A stretch of 59,730 bases of DNA, from positions 1 to 59,730 of the forward strand of contig JAFMJH010000012.1 in the NCBI GenBank assembly GCA_017853555.1, written 5' to 3'. The translations under genes were made by a program, and so were the position numbers. This DNA comes from Steroidobacteraceae bacterium. GTDB taxonomy: Bacteria > Pseudomonadota > Gammaproteobacteria > Steroidobacterales > Steroidobacteraceae. The notes under the pieces were generated by a model that saw nothing but the letters and a program-made list of their open reading frames with translations, had not been told where the DNA came from and ran no database searches. Positions within the stretch are counted from its first letter, which is position 1. Every line of letters starts with the position of its first letter. Below are positions 39,228-51,019 of this stretch, one piece after another.

Positions 39228-40082
39228 TCAGCGGCCGCGTCGGTCGAGGAACAACAACTGTTCGAACAGATGTACGTCCTGTTCGTTCTTGAGCAGCGCG
39301 CCGTAGAGCGGCGGAATCGCCCTCTTGGGATCATCGCTGCGCAAGGCCTCGGGCGGCACGTCTTCGGCGAGCAGCAACTTGATCCAGTCGAGCAACTCCG
39401 ACGTCGACGGCTTCTTGCGCAGGCCCGGCATCTCGCGCACGCGATAGAACGCGCCGAGCGCCTCGGCGAGCAACTCGCGCTTCAGACGCGGATGATGCAC
39501 GTCGACGATCTTCGCCATCGTCTCGGCGTCGGGAAAGCGGATGTAATGGAAGAAGCAGCGCCGCAGAAAGGCGTCCGGCAGTTCTTTTTCGTTGTTGCTG
39601 GTGATGATGATGAGCGGCCGGTGCCGCGCACGCACCAATTCGCGCGTCTCGTAGACGTAGAACTCCATGCGATCGAGCTCGCGCAGCAGATCGTTCGGGA
39701 ATTCGATGTCGGCTTTGTCGATCTCGTCGATCAGCAGCACCGGCGGCGACTCGGATTCGAACGCTTCCCAGAGTTTGCCGCGCACGATGTAGTTGCGTAT
39801 GTCGGCGACGCGCGCTTCGCCGAGTTGCGAATCGCGCAGGCGCGACACCGCGTCGTATTCGTAAAGCCCCTGCTGCGCTTTGCTGGTGGATTTCACGTGC
39901 CACTCGAACATCGGCCGCTGCAGCGCTTGCGCGACTTCGAGCGCCAGTTGCGTCTTGCCGGTGCCGGGCTCGCCCTTGATGAGCAGCGGTCTGCCGAGCG
40001 TGAGCGCAGCGTTCACCGCCATGCCGAGATCGGCGGTGGCGATGTAGCGCGCCGTACCCTCGAATCGCGGCTCGCCGCTCAC
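39228..40082 (-). CDS. MoxR family AAA+ ATPase
   Basis: An AAA+ chaperone-like ATPase. The GTG at 40082, overlapping the acylase stop in GTGA form, gives 284 residues, preferred over an upstream start inside the acylase gene. Seen: Walker A GEPGTGKT (37-44), Walker B VLLIDEIDKAD, sensor 1 TSNNEKELPDAFLRRCFFHYI and the MoxR lid helices. It is paired with the VWA protein downstream and preceded by a penicillin acylase family gene, which is the nearest candidate client by position only. Confidence 0.92.
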   Translation of the reverse strand: MSGEPRFEGTARYIATADLGMAVNAALTLGRPLLIKGEPGTGKTQLALEVAQALQRPMFEWHVKSTSKAQQGLYEYDAVSRLRDSQLGEARVADIRNYIVRGKLWEAFESESPPVLLIDEIDKADIEFPNDLLRELDRMEFYVYETRELVRARHRPLIIITSNNEKELPDAFLRRCFFHYIRFPDAETMAKIVDVHHPRLKRELLAEALGAFYRVREMPGLRKKPSTSELLDWIKLLLAEDVPPEALRSDDPKRAIPPLYGALLKNEQDVHLFEQLLFLDRRGR

Positions 40083-42535
40083 GGCGCAGCCCCGGCAAAA
40101 CTCAGGCGATACACGGTCGGACCCGGCAGCAAAGGCCGCGCGCGACCACTCGCCCAATCTTCGAAGCCTGCGCGATAGAACGGCGAGAGCGGATGGCCGC
40201 TCTGGCCGCCCGGCACCTGCAGATAGCCCTCGGCCTCGCGACCGGGCGACACGGCGAAGCGTTCGGAGGCACCGAAATTCGGCGTGACGACCCGCGGCAT
40301 GTCGCGATCACCCGGCAGTTGCACGGCCGGCATGTCGAAATACCGCGCGAGCGGGCCGAGCGCCTTCGACAGAGGATGCGCGATCGCCATCGTGTTGTGT
40401 CGCCCCCAGGTGCAGCGCTCGAGCGTGCCGCATTCTTTGACGAGCTCGGCCGCGACCGCGTCGATCTGCGTGAGCAGGAACGCACGCCAGTTGGCGTAGT
40501 CCCGGGCGAGCAAATGCGGCGGCTGCTCGGTCACGAGCCGCCACAGCGAACCTTCGAACAAAGAATTCGGTCGCGACCCCGCTCCGGCGCCGAGCGCCCC
40601 GGTGAACATGTCCCAGACCGCAAGCCGCGTGCGATCACGGAACGCGCGCACGAGCCGATAGCTGACCGAATCGACCGCCGCATGCCCGTCCCACTTGACG
40701 GCGAGGCGTTTCATTTCGGCGCGTTGCGGCGTGTTCTGCAACGCCTCTTCGTCGAGCGTGGTCACCAGCAGACGCTGCCAGCGCTCCAAAAAAATCGCGC
40801 GATCGTCGAGCTGGATCGCGAGCATGTCGTTCGGCGTCGCCGGTCGCTGCAAGGCGAGCAAGCCGTCGCGGATCTGTTTTTGACGGGCACCGGAGTCGTA
40901 CGGCATGCCGCTTGCGGCCTGCTCGTTGCCGAGCACGCGCTCGAGCTCACCTTCGACGTGACGCGCGTTCGCGCTCCAGATGCGGCCGACTTCCGGATCG
41001 ACGATGGACGGCGCCTCGTCGCGCTCGCGCCAGAGCACGGGCTGCGGCGTCGAGGGCCCGAGGTTGCCGCGCGGAATGCGCCCCACGATGGACCATGCGA
41101 TGCGGCCGGAGGCATCGGCGACGTTCAGGTTCTGATGCGGGATGCCGATGCGCGGCGCGAGCGCGAGCGCCGCATCGACGTCGCGCGCCTGCAAAAGATC
41201 GAGGCTCTCGAAGTTGGTCGCCCCCGGCTCGAGCACCAACCAGCGCGCGAGCCAGCAGGTTTGCGTCGCGCCGCTGCCGCTGCTCGCGATCATCACGCCT
41301 TCGGGCGCGGTGGCGATGCGCAACGATTCGGGCTGCGCGTGCGCGACATCGATGCGCTCGACACGCGTGACGAAGCGACGCTCGCCGGCGGGCGTCACGT
41401 AGGTGCCGCGCTCGGCATCGCAGGGAATGCCGGCGACATCCGACCAATTGCCGTAACTGTTGGTGAACGACCAGGCGATGTGGCCGTTGCTGCCCGCCGC
41501 GACCATCGGCACGCCTGGCAAGGTCACGCCGTTGAGCTCGAACGGCTCGGCTCCGGGCGCTTGGATGATGAGGCGCGCGCGGTACCACACGGCCGGGACG
41601 CGCAAGCCCAGATGCATGTCACCGGCCAGCAGCGCGGCACCGCTTGCGGTGTGTTTGCCGGCGACCGACCAGGCGTTGCTGCCGAGAACTTCACGCTCGG
41701 GTTCACGCAACGCGGAGGCGACTTTGGGCATGCTCGAGGCCCGCAGATCGAGTGCGCTCGGCGGCGGCACGGGTGGGGCTTCGAACGGATTGCCGCCATT
41801 GGCGGTTCGCGCATCGGCGAGCGTCGCGAAATTCGGCGCGTCCCATTCATTGCCCCGCGCATAAAGGAATGCCGCCACGCTTTGCGCACGACTCGAGTCC
41901 GCCTCTTCGCGCGATGCGGCGCTCGCGAGCGCCTCGAGGCGCGCGACGATTTCGCGTCGCGTACGCTCGGCGTTGATGTCCGAGTGCTGCAAGTCCCACC
42001 ACATCGAATGCACGACCAGCACGGAATCTTCGGGCAGCCACGACTGCGGCGCGACCATCAGGACGCCGTACTCCCAAGGCCGTGCGCGCAAGGACGCAAG
42101 CCCGCGGTTCACGCCGCGGGTGTAGGCCTCGATCCATGCGCGCTGTTCGGGCGTGGCGTCGGCGATCACGCGGCGCGCCACCGTGCGCAGGCCGAACGGT
42201 CGCGCCTCGCGATCGAGCGGCAAGGCGCGCGCACCGACGAGCGCGGCAAGTTCGCCGGCAGCCAGGCGACGCGCGAGATCCATCTGGAAGAAACGATCCT
42301 GCGCATGCAGAAAACCGAGTGCATACGCGACATCGGCGAACGAACGGCCACGCACGGTCGGCGCACCGTCGGCATCGCGCTCGACCGTGACCTGATAAGC
42401 CGGCGAGCCGTCGACCGCGGCGATCGTGCCTTCGAGTTGCGGCAAGGAGGCGCGCGCGAACCACCAACCGGCGAGCAACGCGAGCACGAGCACGCCGATG
42501 ATGCCGCCGGCCGTCCAGCCGAGAATTTTTTTCAT
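40079..42535 (-). CDS. Penicillin acylase family (Ntn) amidohydrolase
   Basis: An 818-residue Ntn hydrolase precursor. An N-terminal hydrophobic helix (about 8-27) should carry it to, or anchor it in, the periplasmic side. GSNAWSVAGK places the autocatalytic cleavage before Ser286, giving an alpha chain of 285 residues and a beta chain whose N-terminal serine is the nucleophile. HLGLRVPAVWY and the downstream NxN-type region fit the family. Members cleave penicillins, acyl-homoserine lactones or other amides; the substrate cannot be told from sequence. Its start overlaps the pykA stop by four bases, an unexpected coupling with glycolysis. Confidence 0.9.
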   Translation of the reverse strand: MKKILGWTAGGIIGVLVLALLAGWWFARASLPQLEGTIAAVDGSPAYQVTVERDADGAPTVRGRSFADVAYALGFLHAQDRFFQMDLARRLAAGELAALVGARALPLDREARPFGLRTVARRVIADATPEQRAWIEAYTRGVNRGLASLRARPWEYGVLMVAPQSWLPEDSVLVVHSMWWDLQHSDINAERTRREIVARLEALASAASREEADSSRAQSVAAFLYARGNEWDAPNFATLADARTANGGNPFEAPPVPPPSALDLRASSMPKVASALREPEREVLGSNAWSVAGKHTASGAALLAGDMHLGLRVPAVWYRARLIIQAPGAEPFELNGVTLPGVPMVAAGSNGHIAWSFTNSYGNWSDVAGIPCDAERGTYVTPAGERRFVTRVERIDVAHAQPESLRIATAPEGVMIASSGSGATQTCWLARWLVLEPGATNFESLDLLQARDVDAALALAPRIGIPHQNLNVADASGRIAWSIVGRIPRGNLGPSTPQPVLWRERDEAPSIVDPEVGRIWSANARHVEGELERVLGNEQAASGMPYDSGARQKQIRDGLLALQRPATPNDMLAIQLDDRAIFLERWQRLLVTTLDEEALQNTPQRAEMKRLAVKWDGHAAVDSVSYRLVRAFRDRTRLAVWDMFTGALGAGAGSRPNSLFEGSLWRLVTEQPPHLLARDYANWRAFLLTQIDAVAAELVKECGTLERCTWGRHNTMAIAHPLSKALGPLARYFDMPAVQLPGDRDMPRVVTPNFGASERFAVSPGREAEGYLQVPGGQSGHPLSPFYRAGFEDWASGRARPLLPGPTVYRLSFAGAAP

Positions 42536-43962
42536 CGGTGTACCTGCAGGATTTGCATCGAGTTCGTCCCGCCCTGCACGCCCGCACGTTCACCTTTGGT
42601 GAGGATCACGAGATCGCCCTCGTCGACCAACTGCAAATCGAGCAGCATGCCGAAGACCTGCTGATAGAGCGGCCGCGCATCGCCTGCTTTTTCTTCGAAG
42701 GTGATCGGATACACGCCGCGATAGAGCGTCACCCGCCGGCGCGTACCTTCGTGACGCGTGAACGCATAGATCGGGATATCCGACCGCAGCCGCGACATCC
42801 ACAGCGTCGTCGAGCCCGATTCGGTGAGCGCGACGATGGCGCGCACGTGCATGTGATTCGCGGCGTACATGACCGAGTTGGCGATGGCCTCGTCGGTGTG
42901 CGTGAAAGTCACGTCCGTACGCTCGCGCGGACGGTGCTGGGAGGTGTGATAGGTCTCGGCACCCTCGATCACCTCGACCATCGCCGCGACGGCCTTCACC
43001 GGATATTTGCCGGCGGCGGTCTCGGCCGACAGCATCACCGCATCGGTGCCGTCCATGACGGCGTTCGCGACGTCGCTCACCTCGGCGCGCGTCGGCACCG
43101 GGCTCGAGATCATCGACTCCATCATCTGCGTCGCCGTGATGACCACGCGATTGCGGTGGCGTGTCTGGTGGATGATGGTCTTCTGCAGGCCGGTGAGCGC
43201 GGCATGACCCATTTCGACGCCGAGATCGCCGCGCGCCACCATGACGACGTCGGTGGCCTCGATGATGCCGGCCAACTGCGCGACAGCCTCGTGACGCTCG
43301 ATCTTGGCGACGATGCGCGCGTTCGAGCCGGCTTGTCGCAGCAGCTCGCGTGCCGCGCGTATGTCCTCCGCGTCACGCACGAACGACAACGCGACGTAGT
43401 CGAGCCCGTGCTGTGCGGCGAAGCGGATGTCTTCGCGATCCTTGTCGGTGAGCGCCGGCGCCGAGATGCCGCCACCTTTGCGATTGAGGCCTTTGCGGTT
43501 CGACAACTCGCCGCCGACGACGACGCGCGTGACGATGCGCGTGCCTTCCACGGCCGCGACGTCGAGCACGATCAAGCCGTCGTTGAGCAACAGCGTGTCG
43601 CCCGCGGTGACGTCGACGGTCAATTCTTTGTAAGCGACACCGACCGCATCGACCGTGCCCGCGGCCGAATCGAGCGCGGTGTCGAGCGTGAAGGTCGCGC
43701 CCTCGATCAAAGTCACCTTGCCGTCTACGAAACTCTCGATGCGGATTTTCGGACCGGCGAGATCGCCCAGGATTCCGACGTAACGACCCGCGCGCAGCGA
43801 CGCCTCGCGCAGCAATTCGATGCGTCGCAGATGATCGGCGGGCTTGCCGTGCGAGAAGTTGATGCGCGCGACGTCGAGGCCCGCGCGGCACATGTCGAAC
43901 AACACGTCGACATCGTCCGTCGCCGGGCCCAGGGTCGCGACGATCTTGGTTCTACGCAGCAT
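42532..43962 (-). CDS. pykA: Pyruvate kinase, PykA type
   Basis: Catalyses PEP plus ADP to pyruvate plus ATP at the end of glycolysis. The 476 residues have KIVATLGPAT, the LNRKGGGISAPALTDKD region, which resembles E. coli PykA (GLNKLGGG) more than PykF, VARGDLGVE and the catalytic ATQMMESM. The C-terminal allosteric domain is present. AGAGG precedes the ATG. It follows pgk after 22 bases and overlaps the acylase gene downstream. Confidence 0.96.
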   Translation of the reverse strand: MLRRTKIVATLGPATDDVDVLFDMCRAGLDVARINFSHGKPADHLRRIELLREASLRAGRYVGILGDLAGPKIRIESFVDGKVTLIEGATFTLDTALDSAAGTVDAVGVAYKELTVDVTAGDTLLLNDGLIVLDVAAVEGTRIVTRVVVGGELSNRKGLNRKGGGISAPALTDKDREDIRFAAQHGLDYVALSFVRDAEDIRAARELLRQAGSNARIVAKIERHEAVAQLAGIIEATDVVMVARGDLGVEMGHAALTGLQKTIIHQTRHRNRVVITATQMMESMISSPVPTRAEVSDVANAVMDGTDAVMLSAETAAGKYPVKAVAAMVEVIEGAETYHTSQHRPRERTDVTFTHTDEAIANSVMYAANHMHVRAIVALTESGSTTLWMSRLRSDIPIYAFTRHEGTRRRVTLYRGVYPITFEEKAGDARPLYQQVFGMLLDLQLVDEGDLVILTKGERAGVQGGTNSMQILQVHR

Positions 43963-43984
43963 GAAAACCTCTGTTCATTTGAGA

Positions 43985-45163
43985 TCAACCGGTCGCACGC
44001 GCCTGCAGCGCAGCGACCGCCGGCAGCGTCTTGCCCTCGACGAATTCGAGGAACGCGCCACCGCCGGTGGATATGTAGGAGATGTCGGCGGTGACGCCGA
44101 ACTTGTCGATGGCCGCGAGCGTGTCACCGCCGCCGGCCAGAGAGTATGCGGGACTCGAAGCGATCGCCCGTGCGAGCGCGCGCGTGCCACCGGCAAACCG
44201 ATCGAACTCGAATACGCCCACGGGGCCGTTCCAGAGGATCGTGCCCGCCGCCTGCAGACGATCGCCCTGCAGACGCGCCGTTTCGGGCCCGATGTCGAGG
44301 ATCATCTCGTCGGCCTGCACCGCATCGACGCCGCAGGTGCGCGACGACGCCTCGGCGGCGAATTCTTTGGCCACCACCACGTCGACCGGCAGCGGGATTG
44401 CTGCGCCGCGCGCCGCGGCCCGCGCAAGCAGGCCGCGCGCCATCTCGAGCATGTCGGGCTCGCAGAGCGATTTGCCGATCGGCTTGCCGACGGCAGCGAG
44501 AAAGGTGTTGGCGATGCCGCCGCCGACGATCAGTTCGTCGACCTTCTCGAGCAGCGCTTCGAGCACGGTGAGTTTGGTCGACACTTTCGAGCCGGCGACG
44601 ATGGCCACCAGCGGCCGCGCCGGCGTCGCGAGCGCACGCGACAAGGCATCAAGCTCGGCCGTGAGCAACGGCCCCGCGCAGGCTACTTTCGCAAACCTCG
44701 CCACACCGTGCGTGCTCGCTTCGGCGCGATGCGCCGTACCGAATGCATCCATCACGTACACGTCGCACAGTGCAGCCATGCGCTGCGCCAGCGCCGCGTC
44801 GTCCCGCTTTTCGCCGACGTTGAAGCGCACGTTCTCGCAGAGCACGATGTCGCCGGGGCGGCAATCGACGCCGTCGAGCCAGTCGCGCACCAGAGGCACG
44901 TCGCGCCCGAGCAGTTCGCCGAGCCGGGTCGCGACCGGCGCCAAAGAATCAGCCGCCGAATACACGCCTTCTTTGGGTCGCCCGAGGTGCGACATCACCA
45001 TCACGGCTGCGCCCTGCGCGAGTGCGGCTTGCAAGGTCGGCAAGGCGGCGCGGATGCGCGCATCGCTCGCGACGCCACCGTCCTGCAACGGAACGTTCAG
45101 ATCCTCGCGGATCAGGACCCGCTTGCCGCGCAGGTCGAGGTCCGTCATGCAGAGCGGCTTCAT
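43985..45163 (-). CDS. pgk: Phosphoglycerate kinase
   Basis: Transfers phosphate from 1,3-bisphosphoglycerate to ADP. The 392 residues show [12 protein letters not shown] with the signature Asn, the substrate-binding [18 protein letters not shown], and the nucleotide-binding GGGDT(L)AAI near the C-terminus. The ATG at 45163 is used; an ATG five codons later (45148) would also fit the family start. It lies four bases after gap. Confidence 0.97.
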   Translation of the reverse strand: MKPLCMTDLDLRGKRVLIREDLNVPLQDGGVASDARIRAALPTLQAALAQGAAVMVMSHLGRPKEGVYSAADSLAPVATRLGELLGRDVPLVRDWLDGVDCRPGDIVLCENVRFNVGEKRDDAALAQRMAALCDVYVMDAFGTAHRAEASTHGVARFAKVACAGPLLTAELDALSRALATPARPLVAIVAGSKVSTKLTVLEALLEKVDELIVGGGIANTFLAAVGKPIGKSLCEPDMLEMARGLLARAAARGAAIPLPVDVVVAKEFAAEASSRTCGVDAVQADEMILDIGPETARLQGDRLQAAGTILWNGPVGVFEFDRFAGGTRALARAIASSPAYSLAGGGDTLAAIDKFGVTADISYISTGGGAFLEFVEGKTLPAVAALQARATG

Positions 45164-45167
45164 GCGC

Positions 45168-46181
45168 TCAACGCGCCTTGGAGAACGCGACCGTCGTGTC
45201 GAGCATGCGGTTCGAAAAACCCCACTCGTTGTCGTACCAGGAGCACACCTTCACGAGCGTGCCTTCGAGCACCTTGGTCATCGTGCCGTCGAAGGTCGAG
45301 GAATGCGGATCATGGTTGTAATCGATCGAAACCAGCGGCTCTTCGGTGTAGGCGAGCACGCCCTTGAGCGGCCCCGCGGCGGCGGCCTTCATCATGGCAT
45401 TGATCTCGGCGACCGAGGTCGCGCGCGCCGCCGTGAACGTCAGATCGACCAGCGAGACGTTGATCGTCGGCACGCGCACCGCGAAACCGTCGAACTTGCC
45501 TTTGAGCGCGGGCAACACGAGCCCGACTGCGGCAGCGGCACCGGTTTTGGTCGGAATCATCGACATCGTCGCCGAGCGCGCGCGGCGCAAATCCGAGTGA
45601 TAGACGTCGGTCAACACCTGATCGTTCGTGTAGGCGTGCACGGTGGTCATCAGGCCGCTCACGATGCCGACGTTGTCGTGCAAAATCTTTGCGACCGGCG
45701 CGAGGCAGTTGGTGGTGCACGAGGCGTTCGAGATCACCGTGTGCGAGGCGCGCAGCACCTCGTGGTTCACGCCGTAGACCACCGTCGCGTCCACGTCGTC
45801 GCCACCGGGCGCCGAGATCACGACTTTCTTCGCCCCGCCGGCGATATGCGAACTCGCCTTCGCCTTGCTCGTGAACAAGCCCGTGCACTCGAGCACGTAT
45901 TCGACGCCGAGCTCGCCCCACGGCAACTTCGCCGGATCGCGCTGCGCGAGTACGCGGATGCGATCGCCGTTGACCACCATCGAGTCACCATCGACATGCA
46001 CTTCGCCGGGGAAACGGCCGTGCGCCGTGTCAAAGCGGGTCAAGTGGGCATTGGTCGCGGCATCACCGAGATCGTTGATGGCGACGATCTGGATTTCGCC
46101 GTTGCGCTTCGACTCGTACAGCGCGCGCAACACGTTTCTGCCGATACGCCCGTAACCGTTGATGCCCACCTTGATCGTCAT
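45168..46181 (-). CDS. gap: Glyceraldehyde-3-phosphate dehydrogenase (NAD-type)
   Basis: Oxidises and phosphorylates glyceraldehyde 3-phosphate. The 337 residues have the Rossmann motif [21 protein letters not shown] with the aspartate that favours NAD, the catalytic SNASCTTNC, and the C-terminal [12 protein letters not shown]. Gene order tkt-gap-pgk-pyk suggests an operon serving both the pentose phosphate and lower glycolytic paths. CGGAGT lies upstream of the ATG. Confidence 0.97.
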   Translation of the reverse strand: MTIKVGINGYGRIGRNVLRALYESKRNGEIQIVAINDLGDAATNAHLTRFDTAHGRFPGEVHVDGDSMVVNGDRIRVLAQRDPAKLPWGELGVEYVLECTGLFTSKAKASSHIAGGAKKVVISAPGGDDVDATVVYGVNHEVLRASHTVISNASCTTNCLAPVAKILHDNVGIVSGLMTTVHAYTNDQVLTDVYHSDLRRARSATMSMIPTKTGAAAAVGLVLPALKGKFDGFAVRVPTINVSLVDLTFTAARATSVAEINAMMKAAAAGPLKGVLAYTEEPLVSIDYNHDPHSSTFDGTMTKVLEGTLVKVCSWYDNEWGFSNRMLDTTVAFSKAR

Positions 46182-46213
46182 GACTTGCTACTCCGAAACG
46201 TTCAAAGAATTCT

Positions 46214-48223
46214 TTACGCGGACTGCCCGAGCAGGCGTTGCAACGCCGCGGTGACATGCGCAGCCGTCAAGCCGTAATGCGCGAACAGATCGGCCGCCTT
46301 GCCCGAAGCGCCGAAGCGGTCGATGCCGAGCACGCAACCGTCGCTGCCCACGTACTTCCACCAGCTCTGCGTCGCCCCCGCTTCGATCGCGAGACGGCGC
46401 GTCACGGCTTTCGGCAGCACCGCCTCGCGCCAGCGCGCATCCTGCGCGTCGAAGGTATCGCTGGACGGCATGGACACGAGCCGCACGCGCGCCCCCTGCG
46501 CGTTGAGTGCGCGCACCGCTTCGGCGGCCGGCGCCACTTCGGAACCGGTGGCGATGACGATGGCCTGCGGCACGCCGCCTTGCGCATCGATCAGCACGTA
46601 CCCGCCGCAGTCGATGGCGGCCTGCTGCGCCGCATCACGCGTCTGTTGCGGCAGCGCCTGGCGCGTGAGCACGAGTGCCGTGGGGCCCGCGGTGCGCTCG
46701 ATCGCCGCGAGCCAGGCCACGGCCGTCTCGGTAGCATCGCAGGGACGCCAGACCGCGAGGTTCGGCATCGCGCGCAGCGAGGCGAGTTGCTCGATCGGCT
46801 GATGGGTGGGGCCGTCTTCGCCGAGGCCGATGGAATCGTGCGTGTACACCAGCATGACGCGCTGATGCATGAGCGCCGCGAGTCGGATCGCGTTGCGCGC
46901 GTAATCGGAGAACACCAGGAACGTGCCGGCATACGGCGCGAAACCGCCGTGCAGCGCCATGCCGTTCATCATCGCCGTCATCGCGAATTCGCGCACGCCG
47001 TAGTTGATGTAGTTGCCCGTCGCATCGTCCGGCGTCACGGCCTTCGAATCTTTGCGAAAGGTGTTCACCGAACCGGTGAGATCCGCCGAGCCGCCGACGA
47101 GCTCCGCCATGCCGTGCCCGATCGCGTTGAGCACGAGTTGCGACGAAGCGCGCGTCGCTTGCGGGGCCGCGACGCCGCTCGCCGCGGCGAGCGCCGCATC
47201 GCGCAACTGCGGCCATGCGCTCGGCAAACTGCCGGTCATGCGTCGCTCGAATTCCGCCGCGAGCGCCGGATGTTCCTTGCGATATCTGTTGAAGCGGCGC
47301 TTCCAGGCTTTTTCGGCCCGCAAACCGCGCGGCTTTTGATCCCAGGCCTCGCGCACCTCGGCCGGAATGTCGAACGGCGGATGATCCCAGCCGAGCGTCT
47401 TGCGTGCCGCGGCGATCTCGTCGGCACCGAGCGGTTCGCCGTGCGTCGATTTGCTGCCCTGCTTGTTCGGCGCGCCCCAGCCGATGACGGTGCGCGCGCA
47501 GATCAGCGTCGGCTGCTTGCGATTGGCGCGCGCTTTTTTCATCGCCTTCGCGACGGCCTCGGCATCGTGCCCGTCGATATCTTTGATGACCTGCCAGCCG
47601 TAGGCGGCGAAGCGCTTGGCGGTGTCGTCGGCCATCCAGCCTTTGACGTTGCCGTCGATGGAGATGCCGTTGTCGTCGTAGATGCAGATCAGTTTGCCGA
47701 GACCCAAAGTGCCGGCGAGCGATGCGGCCTCGTGCGAGATGCCTTCCATCATGCAACCGTCGCCGAGGAACACCCAGGTGTGGTGATCGACGATGTCGTG
47801 ACCCGGGCGGTTGAAGCCGGCCGCGAGCATGCGCTCGGCGAGCGCCATGCCGACGGCCGTCGCAAGGCCTTGTCCGAGCGGCCCGGTCGTCGTCTCGATG
47901 CCGAGCTGCGGATCGTGCTCGGGGTGACCCGCCGTGCGCGAGCCGAGTTGCCGGAACTTGCGCAGCTCGTCGATCGACAGCGGATAGCCCGACAGGTGCA
48001 GCACCGAATACAGCAGCATCGAAGCGTGGCCGTTCGAGAGCACGAACCGATCGCGATCGACCCAGCGCGGATTGGCCGGGTTGTGCTTCAGTTGATCACG
48101 CCACAACACCTCGGCGATGTCCGCCATCCCCATCGGTGCCCCCGGATGACCCGAGGCGGCCTGCTGCACCGCGTCCATGGAGAGCGCCCGTATGGCGTTG
48201 GCGAGCGTGCGGCGGCTGGTCAT
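46214..48223 (-). CDS. tkt: Transketolase
   Basis: A thiamine-diphosphate enzyme that moves two-carbon units between pentose phosphate sugars. From the ATG at 48223 it has 669 residues. Seen: [19 protein letters not shown], the ThDP/Mg motif [13 protein letters not shown] to [23 protein letters not shown] in the pyrimidine domain, and a C-terminal domain with the [12 protein letters not shown] phosphate site. It is the first gene of the long minus-strand unit and is divergent from metK across 76 bases. Confidence 0.97.
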   Translation of the reverse strand: MTSRRTLANAIRALSMDAVQQAASGHPGAPMGMADIAEVLWRDQLKHNPANPRWVDRDRFVLSNGHASMLLYSVLHLSGYPLSIDELRKFRQLGSRTAGHPEHDPQLGIETTTGPLGQGLATAVGMALAERMLAAGFNRPGHDIVDHHTWVFLGDGCMMEGISHEAASLAGTLGLGKLICIYDDNGISIDGNVKGWMADDTAKRFAAYGWQVIKDIDGHDAEAVAKAMKKARANRKQPTLICARTVIGWGAPNKQGSKSTHGEPLGADEIAAARKTLGWDHPPFDIPAEVREAWDQKPRGLRAEKAWKRRFNRYRKEHPALAAEFERRMTGSLPSAWPQLRDAALAAASGVAAPQATRASSQLVLNAIGHGMAELVGGSADLTGSVNTFRKDSKAVTPDDATGNYINYGVREFAMTAMMNGMALHGGFAPYAGTFLVFSDYARNAIRLAALMHQRVMLVYTHDSIGLGEDGPTHQPIEQLASLRAMPNLAVWRPCDATETAVAWLAAIERTAGPTALVLTRQALPQQTRDAAQQAAIDCGGYVLIDAQGGVPQAIVIATGSEVAPAAEAVRALNAQGARVRLVSMPSSDTFDAQDARWREAVLPKAVTRRLAIEAGATQSWWKYVGSDGCVLGIDRFGASGKAADLFAHYGLTAAHVTAALQRLLGQSA

Positions 48224-48262
48224 GCGGGCGTCCGGGAAAGAGTGGCAGGAAGCCGGATATTG

Positions 48263-48268
48263 TATACT
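48263..48268 (+). promoter_or_regulatory. Candidate -10 element of metK
   Basis: TATACT lies 31 bases before the metK ATG in the tkt/metK divergent gap. The -35 is weak. The overlapping palindrome GTATAC also gives TACAAT on the minus strand (48258-48263), which may serve tkt, so the two promoters would nearly coincide. Confidence 0.45.
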
Positions 48269-48299
48269 TCCGCGCCTTTCCCGGGAGAGTCTCGCTAGC

Positions 48300-49457
48300 A
48301 TGGCCAACAGTTACGTCTTCACGTCCGAGTCCGTGTCCGAAGGTCACCCGGACAAAGTTGCCGATCAGATCTCGGACGCCGTGCTCGACGCCATCCTCGC
48401 CAAAGACAAGCGCGGCCGCGTCGCCTGCGAAACCCTCGTCAAGACGGGCGTCGTGATCGTCGCCGGCGAAGTCACCACCGACGCCGCGATCGACGTCGAA
48501 GGCCTGGTGCGCCGCACGGTGCTCGACATCGGCTACAACTCCTCCGAGATGGGATTCGACGGCGCTTCCTGCGGCGTCCTCAACGTCATCGGCAAGCAAT
48601 CGCCCGACATCGCCCAGGGCGTCGACCGCAAAGACCCGCGCAAGCAGGGCGCAGGCGACCAGGGTCTGATGTTCGGTTACGCGACCAACGAAACCGACGT
48701 ATTGATGCCCGCCGCGATCACGCTCTCGCACCGTCTCGTCGAGCGGCAGGCAAAAGTGCGCAAGCAGGGCAAACTCGCCTGGCTGCGCCCGGACGCCAAG
48801 AGCCAGGTCACGCTGCGCTATGAAAACGACCGGCCGGTCGCGATCGATGCGGTCGTGCTCTCGACGCAGCATTCCGACGACATCTCCACTGCCCGCTTGC
48901 GCGAGGCGGTGATGGAAGAAATTCTGAAGCCGGTGCTGCCGAAGAAGTGGCTGCACAAAGGCACGAAGTTCCACATCAATCCGACCGGTCGATTCGTGAT
49001 CGGCGGCCCCGTCGGCGATTGCGGCCTCACCGGTCGCAAAATCATCGTCGACACCTACGGCGGCTTCGCGCGCCACGGCGGTGGTGCGTTCTCGGGCAAG
49101 GACCCCTCGAAGGTCGATCGCTCGGCCGCCTATGCCGCGCGCTACGTCGCGAAGAACGTGGTCGCCGCGGGACTCGCGGATCGCTGCGAAGTGCAGGTGT
49201 CGTACGCGATCGGCGTCGCCGAACCGACCTCGATCATGGTCGAGACCTTCGGCACCGGCAAACTCTCGCGCGACAAGTTGACCGCGCTCGTGCGCAAGCA
49301 TTTCGATCTCACGCCGTACGGCTTGCGTCAAATGTTGAACCTCGCCCGCCCGATCTACCAGAAGACCGCGGCGTACGGCCACTTCGGCCGCGAGGACAAA
49401 GATTTCACCTGGGAACGCACCGACAAGGCGAGAGCCCTCGCGGCCGACGCCAGATAA
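48300..49457 (+). CDS. metK: S-adenosylmethionine synthase
   Basis: Makes S-adenosylmethionine from methionine and ATP. From the ATG at 48300 the protein has 385 residues, beginning [23 protein letters not shown] (two adjoining motifs), with the signature [12 protein letters not shown] and the P-loop-like [16 protein letters not shown]. Length and motifs match E. coli MetK (384). The product is the methyl donor whose by-product is cleared by ahcY, the next gene. Confidence 0.98.
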   Translation: MANSYVFTSESVSEGHPDKVADQISDAVLDAILAKDKRGRVACETLVKTGVVIVAGEVTTDAAIDVEGLVRRTVLDIGYNSSEMGFDGASCGVLNVIGKQSPDIAQGVDRKDPRKQGAGDQGLMFGYATNETDVLMPAAITLSHRLVERQAKVRKQGKLAWLRPDAKSQVTLRYENDRPVAIDAVVLSTQHSDDISTARLREAVMEEILKPVLPKKWLHKGTKFHINPTGRFVIGGPVGDCGLTGRKIIVDTYGGFARHGGGAFSGKDPSKVDRSAAYAARYVAKNVVAAGLADRCEVQVSYAIGVAEPTSIMVETFGTGKLSRDKLTALVRKHFDLTPYGLRQMLNLARPIYQKTAAYGHFGREDKDFTWERTDKARALAADAR

Positions 49458-49470
49458 CCTCTACTCCGGT

Positions 49471-49546
49471 TTCGCGAGGGGCGCTGCAGCATCGAGAAGG
49501 CGATGCCAGGCTCGCGAAAACGGACTTCATCAACGGCGCCCGTTAA
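49471..49546 (+). ncRNA. SAH riboswitch (ahcY leader)
   Basis: Between metK and ahcY the sequence forms the S-adenosylhomocysteine riboswitch. P1: TTCGCGAG (49471-49478) pairs perfectly with CTCGCGAA (49511-49518). P2: GCATCG (49489-49494) with CGATGC (49501-49506). The pseudoknot: GGGCGC (49479-49484) with GCGCCC (49536-49541). The conserved GCGCTGCA and GCCAGGCTCG strings are present. In known members SAH binding turns on expression of the downstream gene, here ahcY, whose Shine-Dalgarno (GGAG at 49569-49572) lies 28 bases past the pseudoknot. Confidence 0.92.
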
Positions 49547-49579
49547 CCACTTCACGAAAGTAATTAACGGAGCCTACTG

Positions 49580-50998
<1,419 letters not shown>

Positions 50999-51019
50999 TC
51001 GATCGCTCGGCCGCGCGCC

